64,000 nt of DNA from Pseudacidovorax sp. RU35E (GTDB lineage Bacteria > Pseudomonadota > Gammaproteobacteria > Burkholderiales > Burkholderiaceae_C), in NCBI RefSeq assembly GCF_900156165.1, contig NZ_FTMY01000007.1:1-64000 (forward strand). Reading direction: 5' to 3'. Within the stretch, counting starts at the first letter, position 1. Every line of letters starts with the position of its first letter. The notes below the pieces were generated by a model, which saw nothing but the letters and a program-made list of their open reading frames with translations, ran no database searches and was not told the DNA's origin. A program made the translations under genes and the position numbers. Below are positions 10,078-18,763 of this stretch, piece after piece.

Positions 10078-11178
10078 ATGCGCTCCTTCCCGTTCCTGCC
10101 GCTCGCGCTGTGCGCGTCGCTGGCCTTGCCGGCCTTCGATGCCGGTGCCGCCGCCAAGCGTGGCGACGTTCCTCGCGCCACCAAGCAGGCGGCCAAGCGC
10201 ACCGCGGCCGTCGGCGAAAGCTATGCCGGCCGTGCAGACGCGATGGCCTTTGCCGACGACATCGCGGCCCGCCAGAACCTGAACGCCGCCTGGGTCCGCG
10301 CCACGCTCGGCCAGGCCCGCCTGCTGCCCAATGTGCCGCGGTTGATGCTGCCCGCGCCAGCGGGAAGCGGCGCAAAGAACTGGGCCGCCTACCGCAGCCG
10401 TTTCGTCGAGCCCATCCGCATCGGCGCCGGCGTGCGCTTCTGGCGCGACAACGCTGCCACTCTGGCGCGGGCCGAACGCGATTTCGGCGTGCCGGCCGAG
10501 ATCATCGTGGGCATCGTCGGCGTCGAGACCATCTACGGGCGGCAGATGGGCAGTTTCCGCGTGCTGGATGCACTGGCCACGCTGGCCTTCGACTTTCCAC
10601 AGGCCCATCCGCGCGCGGCCCAGCGCCAGGCCTTCTTCCGCGGCGAGTTGGAGAACTTCCTGACGCAGGAAGGCCGCACCCATGCCGATCCGACGGCCCC
10701 CGTCGGCAGCTACGCCGGGGCCATGGGCATGCCGCAGTTCATGCCCAGCAGCATCGCCAAGTACGCAGTCGACTACGACGGCGACGGTCGCATCGACCTG
10801 GTGAACGATCCGCAGGACGTGATCGGCTCGGTGGCCAACTACTTCAAGGCTTTCGGCTGGCAGCCCGGTCTTCCAGCGATCTACGGCGTGCGGGTGGACG
10901 CGGCCCGTGCCCAGTTGCCGGTGCTGCTGGCCCCGGACATCGTGCCCAGCTTCAGCGCCGACGCCTTCGTGGCCGGCGGTGCGCAACTCGACGCCGACGG
11001 GTTGCGCCATCGCGGACTGCTGGCGCTGATCGAATTGCAGAACGGGCCCAGCGCCCCGGCGAGCTATGTCGCCGGCACACAGAACTTCTACGTCATCACC
11101 CGCTACAACTGGAGCAGCTACTACGCCATGGCGGTGCTGGAGCTGGGCGCCGCCGTGCGCGCCGCGATGGCCCAGTGA
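10078..11178 (+). CDS. mltB: Membrane-bound or periplasmic lytic murein transglycosylase B
   Basis: 366 residues. It cleaves the glycan strands of peptidoglycan to 1,6-anhydromuramic ends. The N-terminal signal peptide (MRSFPFLPLALCASLALPAFDAGA) has no obvious lipobox, so the protein may be soluble in the periplasm, unlike E. coli MltB. The catalytic Glu is E150 in GIVGVETIYGRQMGSF. Family blocks follow: TLAFDFP, YAGAMGMPQFMPSSIAKYAVDYDGDG-type sequence (split here as GAMGMPQFMPSS and YAVDYDGDGRIDL), and SVANYFKAFGWQPG. It stands between the transglutaminase operon and the HD-type gene that starts 17 bases after its stop. Confidence 0.94.
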   Translation: MRSFPFLPLALCASLALPAFDAGAAAKRGDVPRATKQAAKRTAAVGESYAGRADAMAFADDIAARQNLNAAWVRATLGQARLLPNVPRLMLPAPAGSGAKNWAAYRSRFVEPIRIGAGVRFWRDNAATLARAERDFGVPAEIIVGIVGVETIYGRQMGSFRVLDALATLAFDFPQAHPRAAQRQAFFRGELENFLTQEGRTHADPTAPVGSYAGAMGMPQFMPSSIAKYAVDYDGDGRIDLVNDPQDVIGSVANYFKAFGWQPGLPAIYGVRVDAARAQLPVLLAPDIVPSFSADAFVAGGAQLDADGLRHRGLLALIELQNGPSAPASYVAGTQNFYVITRYNWSSYYAMAVLELGAAVRAAMAQ

Positions 11179-11195
11179 CCGCAGGAGCCGAGGGC

Positions 11196-11837
11196 ATGGA
11201 CTGCCATACCTTTCTTGACCGCCACCGCGCCGTCTGGCTGCAGGCCTGGGCCGGAGCCGGCGTCCAGGCACCGGCCGGGCTGCTCGAGCAGCTCTGCACC
11301 CGGTACGCAGAGCCCCATCGTCACTATCACTCGCTGCAGCACCTGGACGAATGTCTGGCCCTGCTCGCCGCCCACCATGACGTGGCCGAACGGCCCGCCG
11401 AGGTGGCGCTGGCGCTGTGGTTCCACGACGCCGTGTACGACGTGCACGCCGGCGACAACGAGGCCCGCAGCGCCGACTGGGCGCGTGATGCACTTCGTGG
11501 GGGTGCCGCTTCGGCCGGGGTCGCCGACCGTGTGCATGCGCTCGTGATGTCCACGCGTCACGGCCTGCCCGACCTGCCGCTACCCGAGACGCCGGACACC
11601 CGATTGCTGCTCGACGTCGACCTGGCCATCCTTGGCGCAGACCCTCAGCGCTACGCCGAGTACGAGCGCCAGATCCGCGCCGAATACGCCCATGTGCCGC
11701 CCGAGGTGTTCGAGCCACGGCGCCGGAAACTGATGGGTGGCTTCCTCGCCCGTCAGCCGCTGTACCTCACCGCGCCCCTCCGCGCAGCACGCGAGGCCCA
11801 GGCGAGGCGGAACCTCGCTGGCGCCGTCGCAGGCTGA
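11196..11837 (+). CDS. Predicted HD-superfamily metal-dependent phosphohydrolase
   Basis: 213 residues with a ribosome site GCAGGAG a few bases before the ATG. It matches the family often labelled 'predicted metal-dependent HD superfamily phosphohydrolase' (sometimes mis-annotated as an N-methyl-D-aspartate receptor subunit). Metal-ligand-like motifs are PHRHYHSLQHLDECL near residue 46, LWFHDAVYDVH near residue 75 with its HD pair, and DVDLAILG near residue 142. The substrate is unknown, probably a nucleotide or phosphate ester. It probably shares a transcript with mltB. Confidence 0.85.
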   Translation: MDCHTFLDRHRAVWLQAWAGAGVQAPAGLLEQLCTRYAEPHRHYHSLQHLDECLALLAAHHDVAERPAEVALALWFHDAVYDVHAGDNEARSADWARDALRGGAASAGVADRVHALVMSTRHGLPDLPLPETPDTRLLLDVDLAILGADPQRYAEYERQIRAEYAHVPPEVFEPRRRKLMGGFLARQPLYLTAPLRAAREAQARRNLAGAVAG

Positions 11838-11988
11838 CGACGGCGCCCAGGACGCTCCTTTGCCGACATGTTCGGCCTGTCGTCCCACTCGAACGAAGGT
11901 ATTCAGCGTCCCCCCCATGGCGCAAACCCCGGGCAATGTCCTACAAAGGCGTCATCCACGCCCCGCCTACGGACCCCCCGACCTACTC

Positions 11989-13437
11989 ATGAGCGCCGAC
12001 GCCTCCTTCCGCCCGACGCCTGGCGCGGATCTTCATCGCATCACCGGAGCGCAGGCCGCACCGCTCCTGCCGTCCGAGGCCGACATCGACCGGGCGGCCC
12101 GCGCGCCCGCCCGCCTCGCGCTCACGGCCGCTCTCGGACTGCTCGACCGCGACATGGACGAGGCAGTGGCACACGCGGTGGCCCTGGTGCGCAAGCTGAC
12201 CCGCGCCCCTGTCTCCTTCTTCGGCGCCGTGGGGCCGGAGGTGGATCACTACAAGTCCATCGAAGGGGTGGACGCTCCGCTGGCGGAGACCCGCACCATG
12301 GCGGGACGCACCTTCTGCCACTACACCCATGCGCTCGGCCGGACGCTCGCCATCGAGGACACACGGGCACAGGCGCCCTGGCGCGAGGTGCCCACGGTGC
12401 GCACGCTCGGCGTTGCCGCCTACCTCGGCGTGCCGGTGCGCCATCAGGGGCAAGTCGTGGGCAGCCTGTGCGTGATCGACCAGGTGCCACGCCGCTGGGG
12501 TGAGCAGGAGATTGACCTGCTCGAGGCGATGGCCCAGTCCATCGAGCGCGAATTCGCCCTGCGTGCCGCGCTGCGTGTGGCCCGCGAAGACATGCAGCGC
12601 CAGGCCGAACTCGTGCTCGAACGCGAGACGCTGGTCGCCAACGTGCTGCACGACCTGGCCACGCCCATGCTCTCGCTCCAGCTGAGCCTGGCCATGCTTC
12701 GCAAGCGGCATCCAGGGGAGGCCGACGCCCTGGCCGGCCTGGGTCATGCGACCGACATGCTGCGCGAACTGGTCGGCGCACTGAACGGCCGCCGCCTGGC
12801 GCGCCGGGACGCTCCCGCGGCGGCCGCTTCCGATGCGCAGGTAGCAACCTCCGTCCCCTTCGGCGCGGTCAGCGCAGCCCAGCAGGAGGCGGAGGACACC
12901 GCCCCGGCTCAGGACGGGACCGCGGCCGCCCCTCTGGCGCTGGATGCGGTGCTGGTGGACGTGGCGCGCATGGTGCAGCCCATTGCGGCGCGCGACGGCC
13001 TGCGGGTGCAGACCCATCTGGACAGTGGCGGCCACGTGGCGGTCGGTCGCGGGGAGTTGCTGCGTGTGGCCGGCAACCTGCTCAACAACGCAATGAAGTT
13101 CAGCCGGCCAGGCGGCACCGTCACGCTGGCTAGCGGACGCGACGCACAACCCGGCTGGGTGTGGATGGCGGTGCGCGACGAAGGCGTCGGCATGACGCCA
13201 GAGGAAGTGGCGGTGTGCACCGACCGCGGCTACAGCAATGGCAAAGGGCGCGCGCACAGCACCGGACTGGGGCTCGCCATCGCCCGCCAGTTCGCAGAGC
13301 AAGGCGGCGGCGCATTGCAGGTCAGCAGCGTGGTGGATCGAGGCACGGAGGTCCTCATCCGCTGGCCCGACAGCGGCCCGGGCGTCCAGAGTCCGCCGCA
13401 CTGGGGCACCCCGGCTCAAACCGCGAAGCTGGCCTGA
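11989..13437 (+). CDS. GAF-domain sensor histidine kinase
   Basis: 482 residues from MSADASFRPTPG. A longer in-frame start exists upstream but overlaps the previous gene and has no coding character. Residues about 45-195 form a GAF domain (FFGAVGPEVDHYKS, GRTFCHYTHA, LGVAAYLGVPV, GSLCVID). A short coiled coil leads to a HisKA box with the phospho-acceptor His221 in NVLHDLATPMLSL. The ATPase domain has the N-box around Asn366 (NLLNNAMKFS), the G1 box DEGVGM and the G2 box GLGLAIARQF. No transmembrane segment is seen, so it senses something cytosolic. No response-regulator gene is adjacent, making it an orphan kinase. Confidence 0.92.
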   Translation: MSADASFRPTPGADLHRITGAQAAPLLPSEADIDRAARAPARLALTAALGLLDRDMDEAVAHAVALVRKLTRAPVSFFGAVGPEVDHYKSIEGVDAPLAETRTMAGRTFCHYTHALGRTLAIEDTRAQAPWREVPTVRTLGVAAYLGVPVRHQGQVVGSLCVIDQVPRRWGEQEIDLLEAMAQSIEREFALRAALRVAREDMQRQAELVLERETLVANVLHDLATPMLSLQLSLAMLRKRHPGEADALAGLGHATDMLRELVGALNGRRLARRDAPAAAASDAQVATSVPFGAVSAAQQEAEDTAPAQDGTAAAPLALDAVLVDVARMVQPIAARDGLRVQTHLDSGGHVAVGRGELLRVAGNLLNNAMKFSRPGGTVTLASGRDAQPGWVWMAVRDEGVGMTPEEVAVCTDRGYSNGKGRAHSTGLGLAIARQFAEQGGGALQVSSVVDRGTEVLIRWPDSGPGVQSPPHWGTPAQTAKLA

Positions 13438-13529
13438 GCTTTGGGCCGCATCGACCCACCCGGTGTCGCCGGGCGGGCCGGCATCCTGACGTCCGACGGA
13501 CCTTCGCTGGAACCGATCCGCGCGCGACC

Positions 13530-15140
13530 TCAGTGCGCGCCGGCGCGCGCCAACTCGTCGGTGTGCTGGCGCATCCACGCTTCCACATCTTCGCGCGCTG
13601 ACGCGCTGAGGTGCAGGCCCAGCTTGGAGCGGCGCCATAGCACGTCCTGGCCCGTTCGCGCCCACTCTTCGTCGGCCAGGTAACGCAACTCCCGCTCGAA
13701 CACGCCCGGAGCCACGGCCGTGCCCAGATCCGCCATGCTCGCCGCATCGCCCAGCACAAGGGCGATGCGCGTCCCGTAGGCCCGCGCCCACCGGCGCGCC
13801 AGTGCGGCGTCGAGCCAGGGATGACGCCGCAGGATTTCCTGCACGAATCGCTCGAACTGTGCGTCGGGCGGCAGGCGCCTCTCCTCGGCGGGCAGCCAGC
13901 TTGCCAGGTCGCCGCCGGCGAGGGCTGCGCCTTCGGTCCAGGACGGGCGGCGGTCGTTCAGCATTTCGCCGACGGCGTCGGCAGCGTCCTCGGCCAGTTT
14001 GCGGAAGGTGGTGATCTTGCCGCCCCAGACCGACAGCAGCGGGGCGGCCTCGGTGTGGCGCTCCAGCAGGTAGTCGCGCGTCACGGCGGAGGGGTCGCCC
14101 GAGGCGTCGTCCAGCAGCGGACGCACGCCGGAATAGGTCCACACCACATCGGCCGGCGTGATGGCACGCTCGAAGTAGCGACTGGCCTGCTCGCAGAGGT
14201 AGTCGATCTCGCCGGGGGTGATCCGGCCGGCGCGCGGATCGTGCCCCTCCAGTTCAAGGTCGGTCGTGCCGATCAGCGTGAAGTCCTGCTGGTAGGGAAT
14301 GGCGAAGATGATCCGCTGGTCGGGGTTCTGGAAGATGTAGGCATGGTCATGCTCGAACATCCGCGGAACGACGATGTGGCTGCCCTGCACCAGCCGCAGG
14401 CTGCGCTTGGCCAACGATTCGCCGCCCGCCGGCGTGGCGGCCCCCCGCAGGAAAGCCTCGGCCCAGGGCCCGGCCGCGTTGACGATCGCCCTGGCCCGCA
14501 CGGCACGGGGCGGGTGGCCCGCCGCCTCCAGGGTGCAGGTCCAGCCCTCGGCGTCACGCTGGGCCGCCACGCAGCGCGTGCCCGTGAGGATCTGCGCGCC
14601 CTTGGCCCGTGCATCCAGCGCGTTGAGCACCACCAGCCGGGCATCGTCCACCCAACCGTCCGAGTAGACGAAGCCGCGCTTGTAGCGCGCCTTGAGCGGT
14701 GCACCCGCGGGATGGCGACGCAGGTCCACACTGCGCGATCCGGGCAGCACTTCCCGCTTGGCGAGATGGTCGTAGAGGAAGAGGCCGGCACGGATCATCC
14801 ACGCCGGGCGCATGGCCGGGTCGTGCGGCATGACGAAGCGCAACGGCCACATGATGTGGGGCGCGCTCTTGAGCAGCACCTCGCGCTCAGCCAGCGCCTT
14901 GCGCACCAGCGAGAACTCGTAGTACTCCAGATAACGCAGGCCACCGTGAATCAGCTTGGTGGAGGCGGACGAGGTATGGGCGGCCAGGTCGTCCTGCTCG
15001 CACAGCATCACCTTGAAGCCGCGACCGGCCAGATCGCGCGCGATGCCGCAGCCGTTGATGCCGCCGCCCACGACCAGGATGTCGCACTGAGCGGGTTGAT
15101 GGTCGAGGTTGGCGGCGCGAATGCTTTCGGATTCGTTCAT
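13530..15140 (-). CDS. glpD: Glycerol-3-phosphate dehydrogenase (aerobic, FAD-dependent)
   Basis: 536 residues from MNESESIRAAN, with ribosome site AGGAAT upstream; a start 38 codons further upstream would run across the operator region and into glpR and is rejected. It oxidises glycerol 3-phosphate to dihydroxyacetone phosphate and passes electrons to ubiquinone at the membrane. The Rossmann FAD motif is DILVVGGGINGCGIARDLAG (residues 19-38). GlpD blocks follow: SSASTKLIHGGLRYLE, NAAGPWAEAF, and GGKITTFRKLAEDAADAV near residue 380. Divergent from glpR, with which it shares a 73-base control region. Confidence 0.96.
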   Translation of the reverse strand: MNESESIRAANLDHQPAQCDILVVGGGINGCGIARDLAGRGFKVMLCEQDDLAAHTSSASTKLIHGGLRYLEYYEFSLVRKALAEREVLLKSAPHIMWPLRFVMPHDPAMRPAWMIRAGLFLYDHLAKREVLPGSRSVDLRRHPAGAPLKARYKRGFVYSDGWVDDARLVVLNALDARAKGAQILTGTRCVAAQRDAEGWTCTLEAAGHPPRAVRARAIVNAAGPWAEAFLRGAATPAGGESLAKRSLRLVQGSHIVVPRMFEHDHAYIFQNPDQRIIFAIPYQQDFTLIGTTDLELEGHDPRAGRITPGEIDYLCEQASRYFERAITPADVVWTYSGVRPLLDDASGDPSAVTRDYLLERHTEAAPLLSVWGGKITTFRKLAEDAADAVGEMLNDRRPSWTEGAALAGGDLASWLPAEERRLPPDAQFERFVQEILRRHPWLDAALARRWARAYGTRIALVLGDAASMADLGTAVAPGVFERELRYLADEEWARTGQDVLWRRSKLGLHLSASAREDVEAWMRQHTDELARAGAH

Positions 15141-15213
15141 TTCGATTCCTTTTGACCCAATTCTGCCGTAAATTCTTGCCCTTATCATTTCGTTTGTTTT
15201 CGGATCGACGCGC
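15141..15213. promoter_or_regulatory. glpD/glpR divergent control region with DeoR-type operator repeats
   Basis: 73 bases between the glpD ATG and the glpR GTG. It contains AT-rich stretches unlike the surrounding DNA and several TTTCG elements: one next to the glpD start and a close pair (TTTCGTTTGTTTTCG) near the glpR start. TTTCG-type repeats are typical operators of DeoR/GlpR-family repressors. I infer that GlpR binds here and represses glpD, probably responding to glycerol 3-phosphate. Confidence 0.5.
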
Positions 15214-15978
15214 GTGAACCATTCCAACCCCCGCCAAGTCCAGTTGCTCGACACCGTCCGCGCCCGCGGCAGTGCGACCGTGGATGAATTGGCAGAGGAA
15301 CTGGGCGTGACGCTGCAGACGGTACGGCGCGACGTGCAGCGACTGGCCGACGCCGGCCTGCTCGCGCGCTTTCACGGCGGCGTGCGGGTGCCCATGTCGA
15401 CCATCGAAAACATCGCGCACCCACAGCGGCAGATGCTGAATGCCGATGCCAAGGCACGCATCGCACGCGCGGTCGCGGCGCAAGTGCCAAACGACTGCTC
15501 GCTGATCCTCAACATCGGCACGACGACGCAGGCCATCGCCAACGCCCTGCTGAAGCACCGCGGGCTGCGCGTCATCACCAACGACCTGCACGTGGCCCAC
15601 ATCCTTGCCGGCAACGAGGCCTGCGAGGTCATCGTGGCCGGCGGCACGGTGCGCGCCCGCGACCGCGCCGTCGTCGGCGAGGCCACCATGGACTTCATCC
15701 GCCAGTTCAAGGTCGACATCGCCCTCGTCGGCTGCTCGGGCATCGAACAGGACGGCACTGTGCGCGACTACGACCTGCGCGAGGTCAAGGTGGCCCAGGC
15801 CATCATCGGCCAGGCCAGAGAGGTGTGGCTGGCAGCGGACGCCAGCAAGTTCCACCGGCCGGCGATGGTGCAGGTAACACCGCTCGCGGCCATCGACCGG
15901 CTGTTCACCGACGCCGAGCCACCCGCGCCCTTCCCGGCACTGCTCACGCAGGCGCAGGTTCGCTGCGAGATCGCCTGA
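15214..15978 (+). CDS. glpR: DeoR/GlpR-family glycerol regulon repressor
   Basis: 254 residues with a GTG start. The N-terminal winged helix-turn-helix is typical of the DeoR family ([20 protein letters not shown], residues 21-40). The C-terminal sugar-phosphate sensor domain (DeoRC) shows [15 protein letters not shown] near residue 103, [18 protein letters not shown] near 140, and [20 protein letters not shown] near 170. Flanked by glpD (divergent) and glpK (same strand, 41-base gap), which identifies it as the glycerol regulator. Confidence 0.94.
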   Translation: MNHSNPRQVQLLDTVRARGSATVDELAEELGVTLQTVRRDVQRLADAGLLARFHGGVRVPMSTIENIAHPQRQMLNADAKARIARAVAAQVPNDCSLILNIGTTTQAIANALLKHRGLRVITNDLHVAHILAGNEACEVIVAGGTVRARDRAVVGEATMDFIRQFKVDIALVGCSGIEQDGTVRDYDLREVKVAQAIIGQAREVWLAADASKFHRPAMVQVTPLAAIDRLFTDAEPPAPFPALLTQAQVRCEIA

Positions 15979-16019
15979 ACGGCCGCGACGCAGCGCCAAT
16001 CATCCAACGGAGACGACAC

Positions 16020-17624
16020 ATGGCATCCCAAAACGACTACCTGCTTGCCCTGGACCAGGGCACCTCCAGCTCCCGCAGCATCGTGTTCGACCGCGGCGGC
16101 CGCATCGTGGCCATGGCACAGCGCGAGCTGCCGCAGATCTACCCGCAGCCCGGCTGGGTGGAACACGACCCCATGGAGATCTGGCGCGGCCAGCTCTCCA
16201 CCGCCCGCGATGCGCTGGCCAAGGCCGGCCTCGAGGCGGCCGACGTGCGCGCCATCGGCATCACCAACCAGCGCGAGACCACCGTGCTATGGAACCGGCG
16301 CACCGGCCAGCCGGTGCACCATGCCATCGTCTGGCAGGACCGCCGCGCCGAGCCGCTGTGCGCCGAGCTGCGCGGCCGAGGCATGCAGGAGGTCATCCAG
16401 CGCAAGACCGGCCTGGTGATCGACGCCTACTTCTCCGCCACCAAGCTGCGCTGGCTGCTCGACGAAGTGCCCGGCCTGCGCGCCCAGGCCGAGGCCGGCG
16501 AGCTGGCCTTCGGCACCGTGGACAGCTGGCTCATCTGGCAGCTGACCGGCGGCCGGGTGCATGCGACGGATGTGACCAACGCCTCGCGCACCATGCTCTT
16601 CGACGTGCATCGCAACGTCTGGGACGACGCGCTGCTGACCGCGCTGGACATTCCTGCCGCGCTGCTGCCGCAGGTGCAGCCCTCCAGCAGCTTCTTCGGC
16701 GAGACGGATGCAGCGCTGCTGGGCGCCGCGTTGCCCATCGGCGGCGTGGCCGGCGACCAGCAGGCCGCCCTCTTCGGCCAGGCCTGCTTCGACGCCGGCA
16801 TGGCCAAGAACACCTACGGCACCGGGTGCTTCCTGCTGATGCACACGGGGGAGCGCTTCCAGCCTTCGACCAATGGCCTGGTGGTGACCAGCGCTGCGCA
16901 GCTGGCGCCACCTCCGGCCGGCCCTGGCGCAGCGCTGAAGGGCACTGAGATCCAGAACGGCTTCGTCGCCAGAAACGGCGCGCCGGGCGCAGCAGTCGCC
17001 CGGGCCGCAGTCGTCCAGTACGCGATGGAAGGCAGCGTCTTCGTCGGCGGCGCGGTGGTGCAGTGGCTGCGCGACGGCCTGCGCGCCATCAAGGGCAGCG
17101 CCGAGGTCCAGGCCCTGGCCGAGAGCGTGCCTGATGCCGGCGGCGTGATGATGGTGCCGGCCTTCACCGGCCTGGGCGCGCCCTACTGGAACGCCGATGC
17201 GCGCGGCACCATCACCGGCCTCACGCGCGGCACGACCGTCGCCCATATCGCGCGCGCCGCCCTGGAGAGCATCGCCTACCAGAGTGCCGCCCTGCTCGCC
17301 GCCATGAGCCGCGACGTCGAAGCCGCGGGCGGCACGCCCGTGGCCGAACTGCGTGTGGACGGTGGCGCCTGCGTCAACGACCTGCTGATGCAATTCCAGG
17401 CCGACCTGCTGGGCATCCCGGTCGTCCGTCCCGCCGTGGTCGAGACGACCGCCCTGGGCGCCGCCTTCCTGGCGGGCCTGTCGAGCGGCGTCTACGCCGG
17501 CACCGACGAACTGTCGGCCCTGTGGAAGGCCGAGCGCCGCTTCCTGCCCACGCTCAGCCGCACACAGGCCGAAACGGCCATGGCGCGGTGGGAGCATGCC
17601 GTGCGGCAGGCGACGGCGGGTTGA
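16020..17624 (+). CDS. glpK: Glycerol kinase, with an apparent internal insertion
   Basis: 534 residues from [17 protein letters not shown], ribosome site GGAGA upstream. It phosphorylates glycerol to glycerol 3-phosphate, the GlpD substrate and GlpR inducer. The FGGY-kinase phosphate-1 motif is [13 protein letters not shown]; the ADP/glycerol blocks are [44 protein letters not shown] and [18 protein letters not shown]. The protein is about 30 residues longer than usual (near 500). The extra length appears to lie between the AAQLA and QYAMEGSVF blocks (roughly residues 297-332), an Ala/Pro/Gly-rich stretch. Whether this affects activity is unknown. Confidence 0.94.
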   Translation: MASQNDYLLALDQGTSSSRSIVFDRGGRIVAMAQRELPQIYPQPGWVEHDPMEIWRGQLSTARDALAKAGLEAADVRAIGITNQRETTVLWNRRTGQPVHHAIVWQDRRAEPLCAELRGRGMQEVIQRKTGLVIDAYFSATKLRWLLDEVPGLRAQAEAGELAFGTVDSWLIWQLTGGRVHATDVTNASRTMLFDVHRNVWDDALLTALDIPAALLPQVQPSSSFFGETDAALLGAALPIGGVAGDQQAALFGQACFDAGMAKNTYGTGCFLLMHTGERFQPSTNGLVVTSAAQLAPPPAGPGAALKGTEIQNGFVARNGAPGAAVARAAVVQYAMEGSVFVGGAVVQWLRDGLRAIKGSAEVQALAESVPDAGGVMMVPAFTGLGAPYWNADARGTITGLTRGTTVAHIARAALESIAYQSAALLAAMSRDVEAAGGTPVAELRVDGGACVNDLLMQFQADLLGIPVVRPAVVETTALGAAFLAGLSSGVYAGTDELSALWKAERRFLPTLSRTQAETAMARWEHAVRQATAG

Positions 17625-17665
17625 GCGAGCGCCTCGAAGCGACGCGCCGGGAAGCGACGCAAATT

Positions 17666-17747
17666 AGTTGACCCAAGACCGTTCGGGCTGCGCCTGTCGA
17701 AGCCGGGGCGCAAGCCCTTCGACACGCTCAGGGCGAACGGGTCAACT
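17666..17747. repeat. Dispersed palindromic intergenic repeat, copy 1
   Basis: Between glpK and the alpha-E gene. Left arm CCGTTCGGGCTGCGCCTGTC, right arm with GGGCGAACGG, bracketed by an outer inverted pair AGTTGACCC / GGGTCAACT. Transcribed, it would fold into a long imperfect hairpin. A second copy with the same arms lies at 59466-59526. This looks like a REP-like element scattered through the genome. It may also act as a terminator between glpK and the convergent alpha-E gene. Confidence 0.75.
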
Positions 17748-17772
17748 GAATGGCATCTGGGGCGGGGCGCCT

Positions 17773-18729
17773 TTAATTCGTCGGCACCAAGAAGTCCTGG
17801 CTCACCCGCATCCCCAATTCGTTGATGCGATCCAGGAACTGCGTCAGGTACGCATGCAGCCCGGTCGCCAGGATCTCATCGACCCGGCCGTACTGCAGCT
17901 CGGCCAGCAGCTTGCCGGCGCGGCGCAGGGTCTCGGCGCTCTGGTCGTTGGCCACCTTGCTCAGGTTGTTGACCACCTCGACCAGGCTGGCATGCAGCGA
18001 ACGCGGCATGTCGGCACGCAGGATCAGCAACTCGGCCACCCGCTCCGGCTTGATCACGTTGCGGTAGACCTTGCGGTAGACCTCGAAGGCGGAGACGCTG
18101 CGCAGGATCGCGCTCCAGTGATAGAAGTCGTATTCCTGGTGCTCCTCGGTGCCGCCACCAAAGAACTCGCTGTTCATGGCGTGGAACTTCACGTCCACCA
18201 GACGGGCGGTGTTGTCGGCCCGCTCCAGGAAGGTGCCCAGGCGCAGGAAGTGATAGGCCTCGTCCTGCAGCATGGTGCCCTGCGTGACGCCGCGCGAGAG
18301 GTGCGAGCGGAACTTGACCCATTCGAAGAACTGGCCCGGGTCCCGCTCGAACTCTCCCTGGCGCAACATCCGGACCACGTCCAGCCAGGTGGTGTTCTGC
18401 GTCTCCCACGACTCGGTGGTCAGCGCGCCGCGCACGGCGCGGGCGTTCTCTCGGGCGGCCTTGAGGCAGGACACGATGGAGGACGGATTGTTCTCGTCCT
18501 TCACCATGAATTCCATGACGCCCTCCGGCGTGATGGCGTCGTGCTTCTGGAAGTACGCGGGCCGCAGCTCGCTGATGGACAGCACGCCCTGCCAGCCCAG
18601 CTGGGCCACTTCGGCCGACTGGGGCAGCAGGGAGGTCTGGTAGTTGACGTCGAGCATGCGCGCCGTGTTCTCGGCCCGCTCGGTGTAGCGCGACATCCAG
18701 TAGAGGTGGTCGGCGGTACGGGACAGCAT
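17773..18729 (-). CDS. Alpha-E domain protein (partner of circularly permuted ATP-grasp)
   Basis: 318 residues, all-helical alpha-E family (COG2307, formerly DUF403). The defining N-terminal motif is MLSRTADHLYWMSRYTERAE, and the later one is LERADNTARLVDVKFHAMN near residue 165. The enzyme activity is unknown. The family is almost always encoded with circularly permuted ATP-grasp and transglutaminase-like proteins, and comparative genomics predicts a peptide or amide-bond forming system. It follows the ATP-grasp gene by 34 bases on the same strand. A fused homologue is encoded at 26616-29363. Confidence 0.93.
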   Translation of the reverse strand: MLSRTADHLYWMSRYTERAENTARMLDVNYQTSLLPQSAEVAQLGWQGVLSISELRPAYFQKHDAITPEGVMEFMVKDENNPSSIVSCLKAARENARAVRGALTTESWETQNTTWLDVVRMLRQGEFERDPGQFFEWVKFRSHLSRGVTQGTMLQDEAYHFLRLGTFLERADNTARLVDVKFHAMNSEFFGGGTEEHQEYDFYHWSAILRSVSAFEVYRKVYRNVIKPERVAELLILRADMPRSLHASLVEVVNNLSKVANDQSAETLRRAGKLLAELQYGRVDEILATGLHAYLTQFLDRINELGMRVSQDFLVPTN

Positions 18730-18763
18730 GGGTCTTGTCTTTCTGGGATCGGGTGGCGCTGCC

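Noticed and set aside
7813-11718. Open frame of 1301 codons on the minus strand
   Set aside because: It runs opposite four well-supported genes and has Arg/Gly/Ala-rich low-complexity translation with no domain; a GC-bias artefact.
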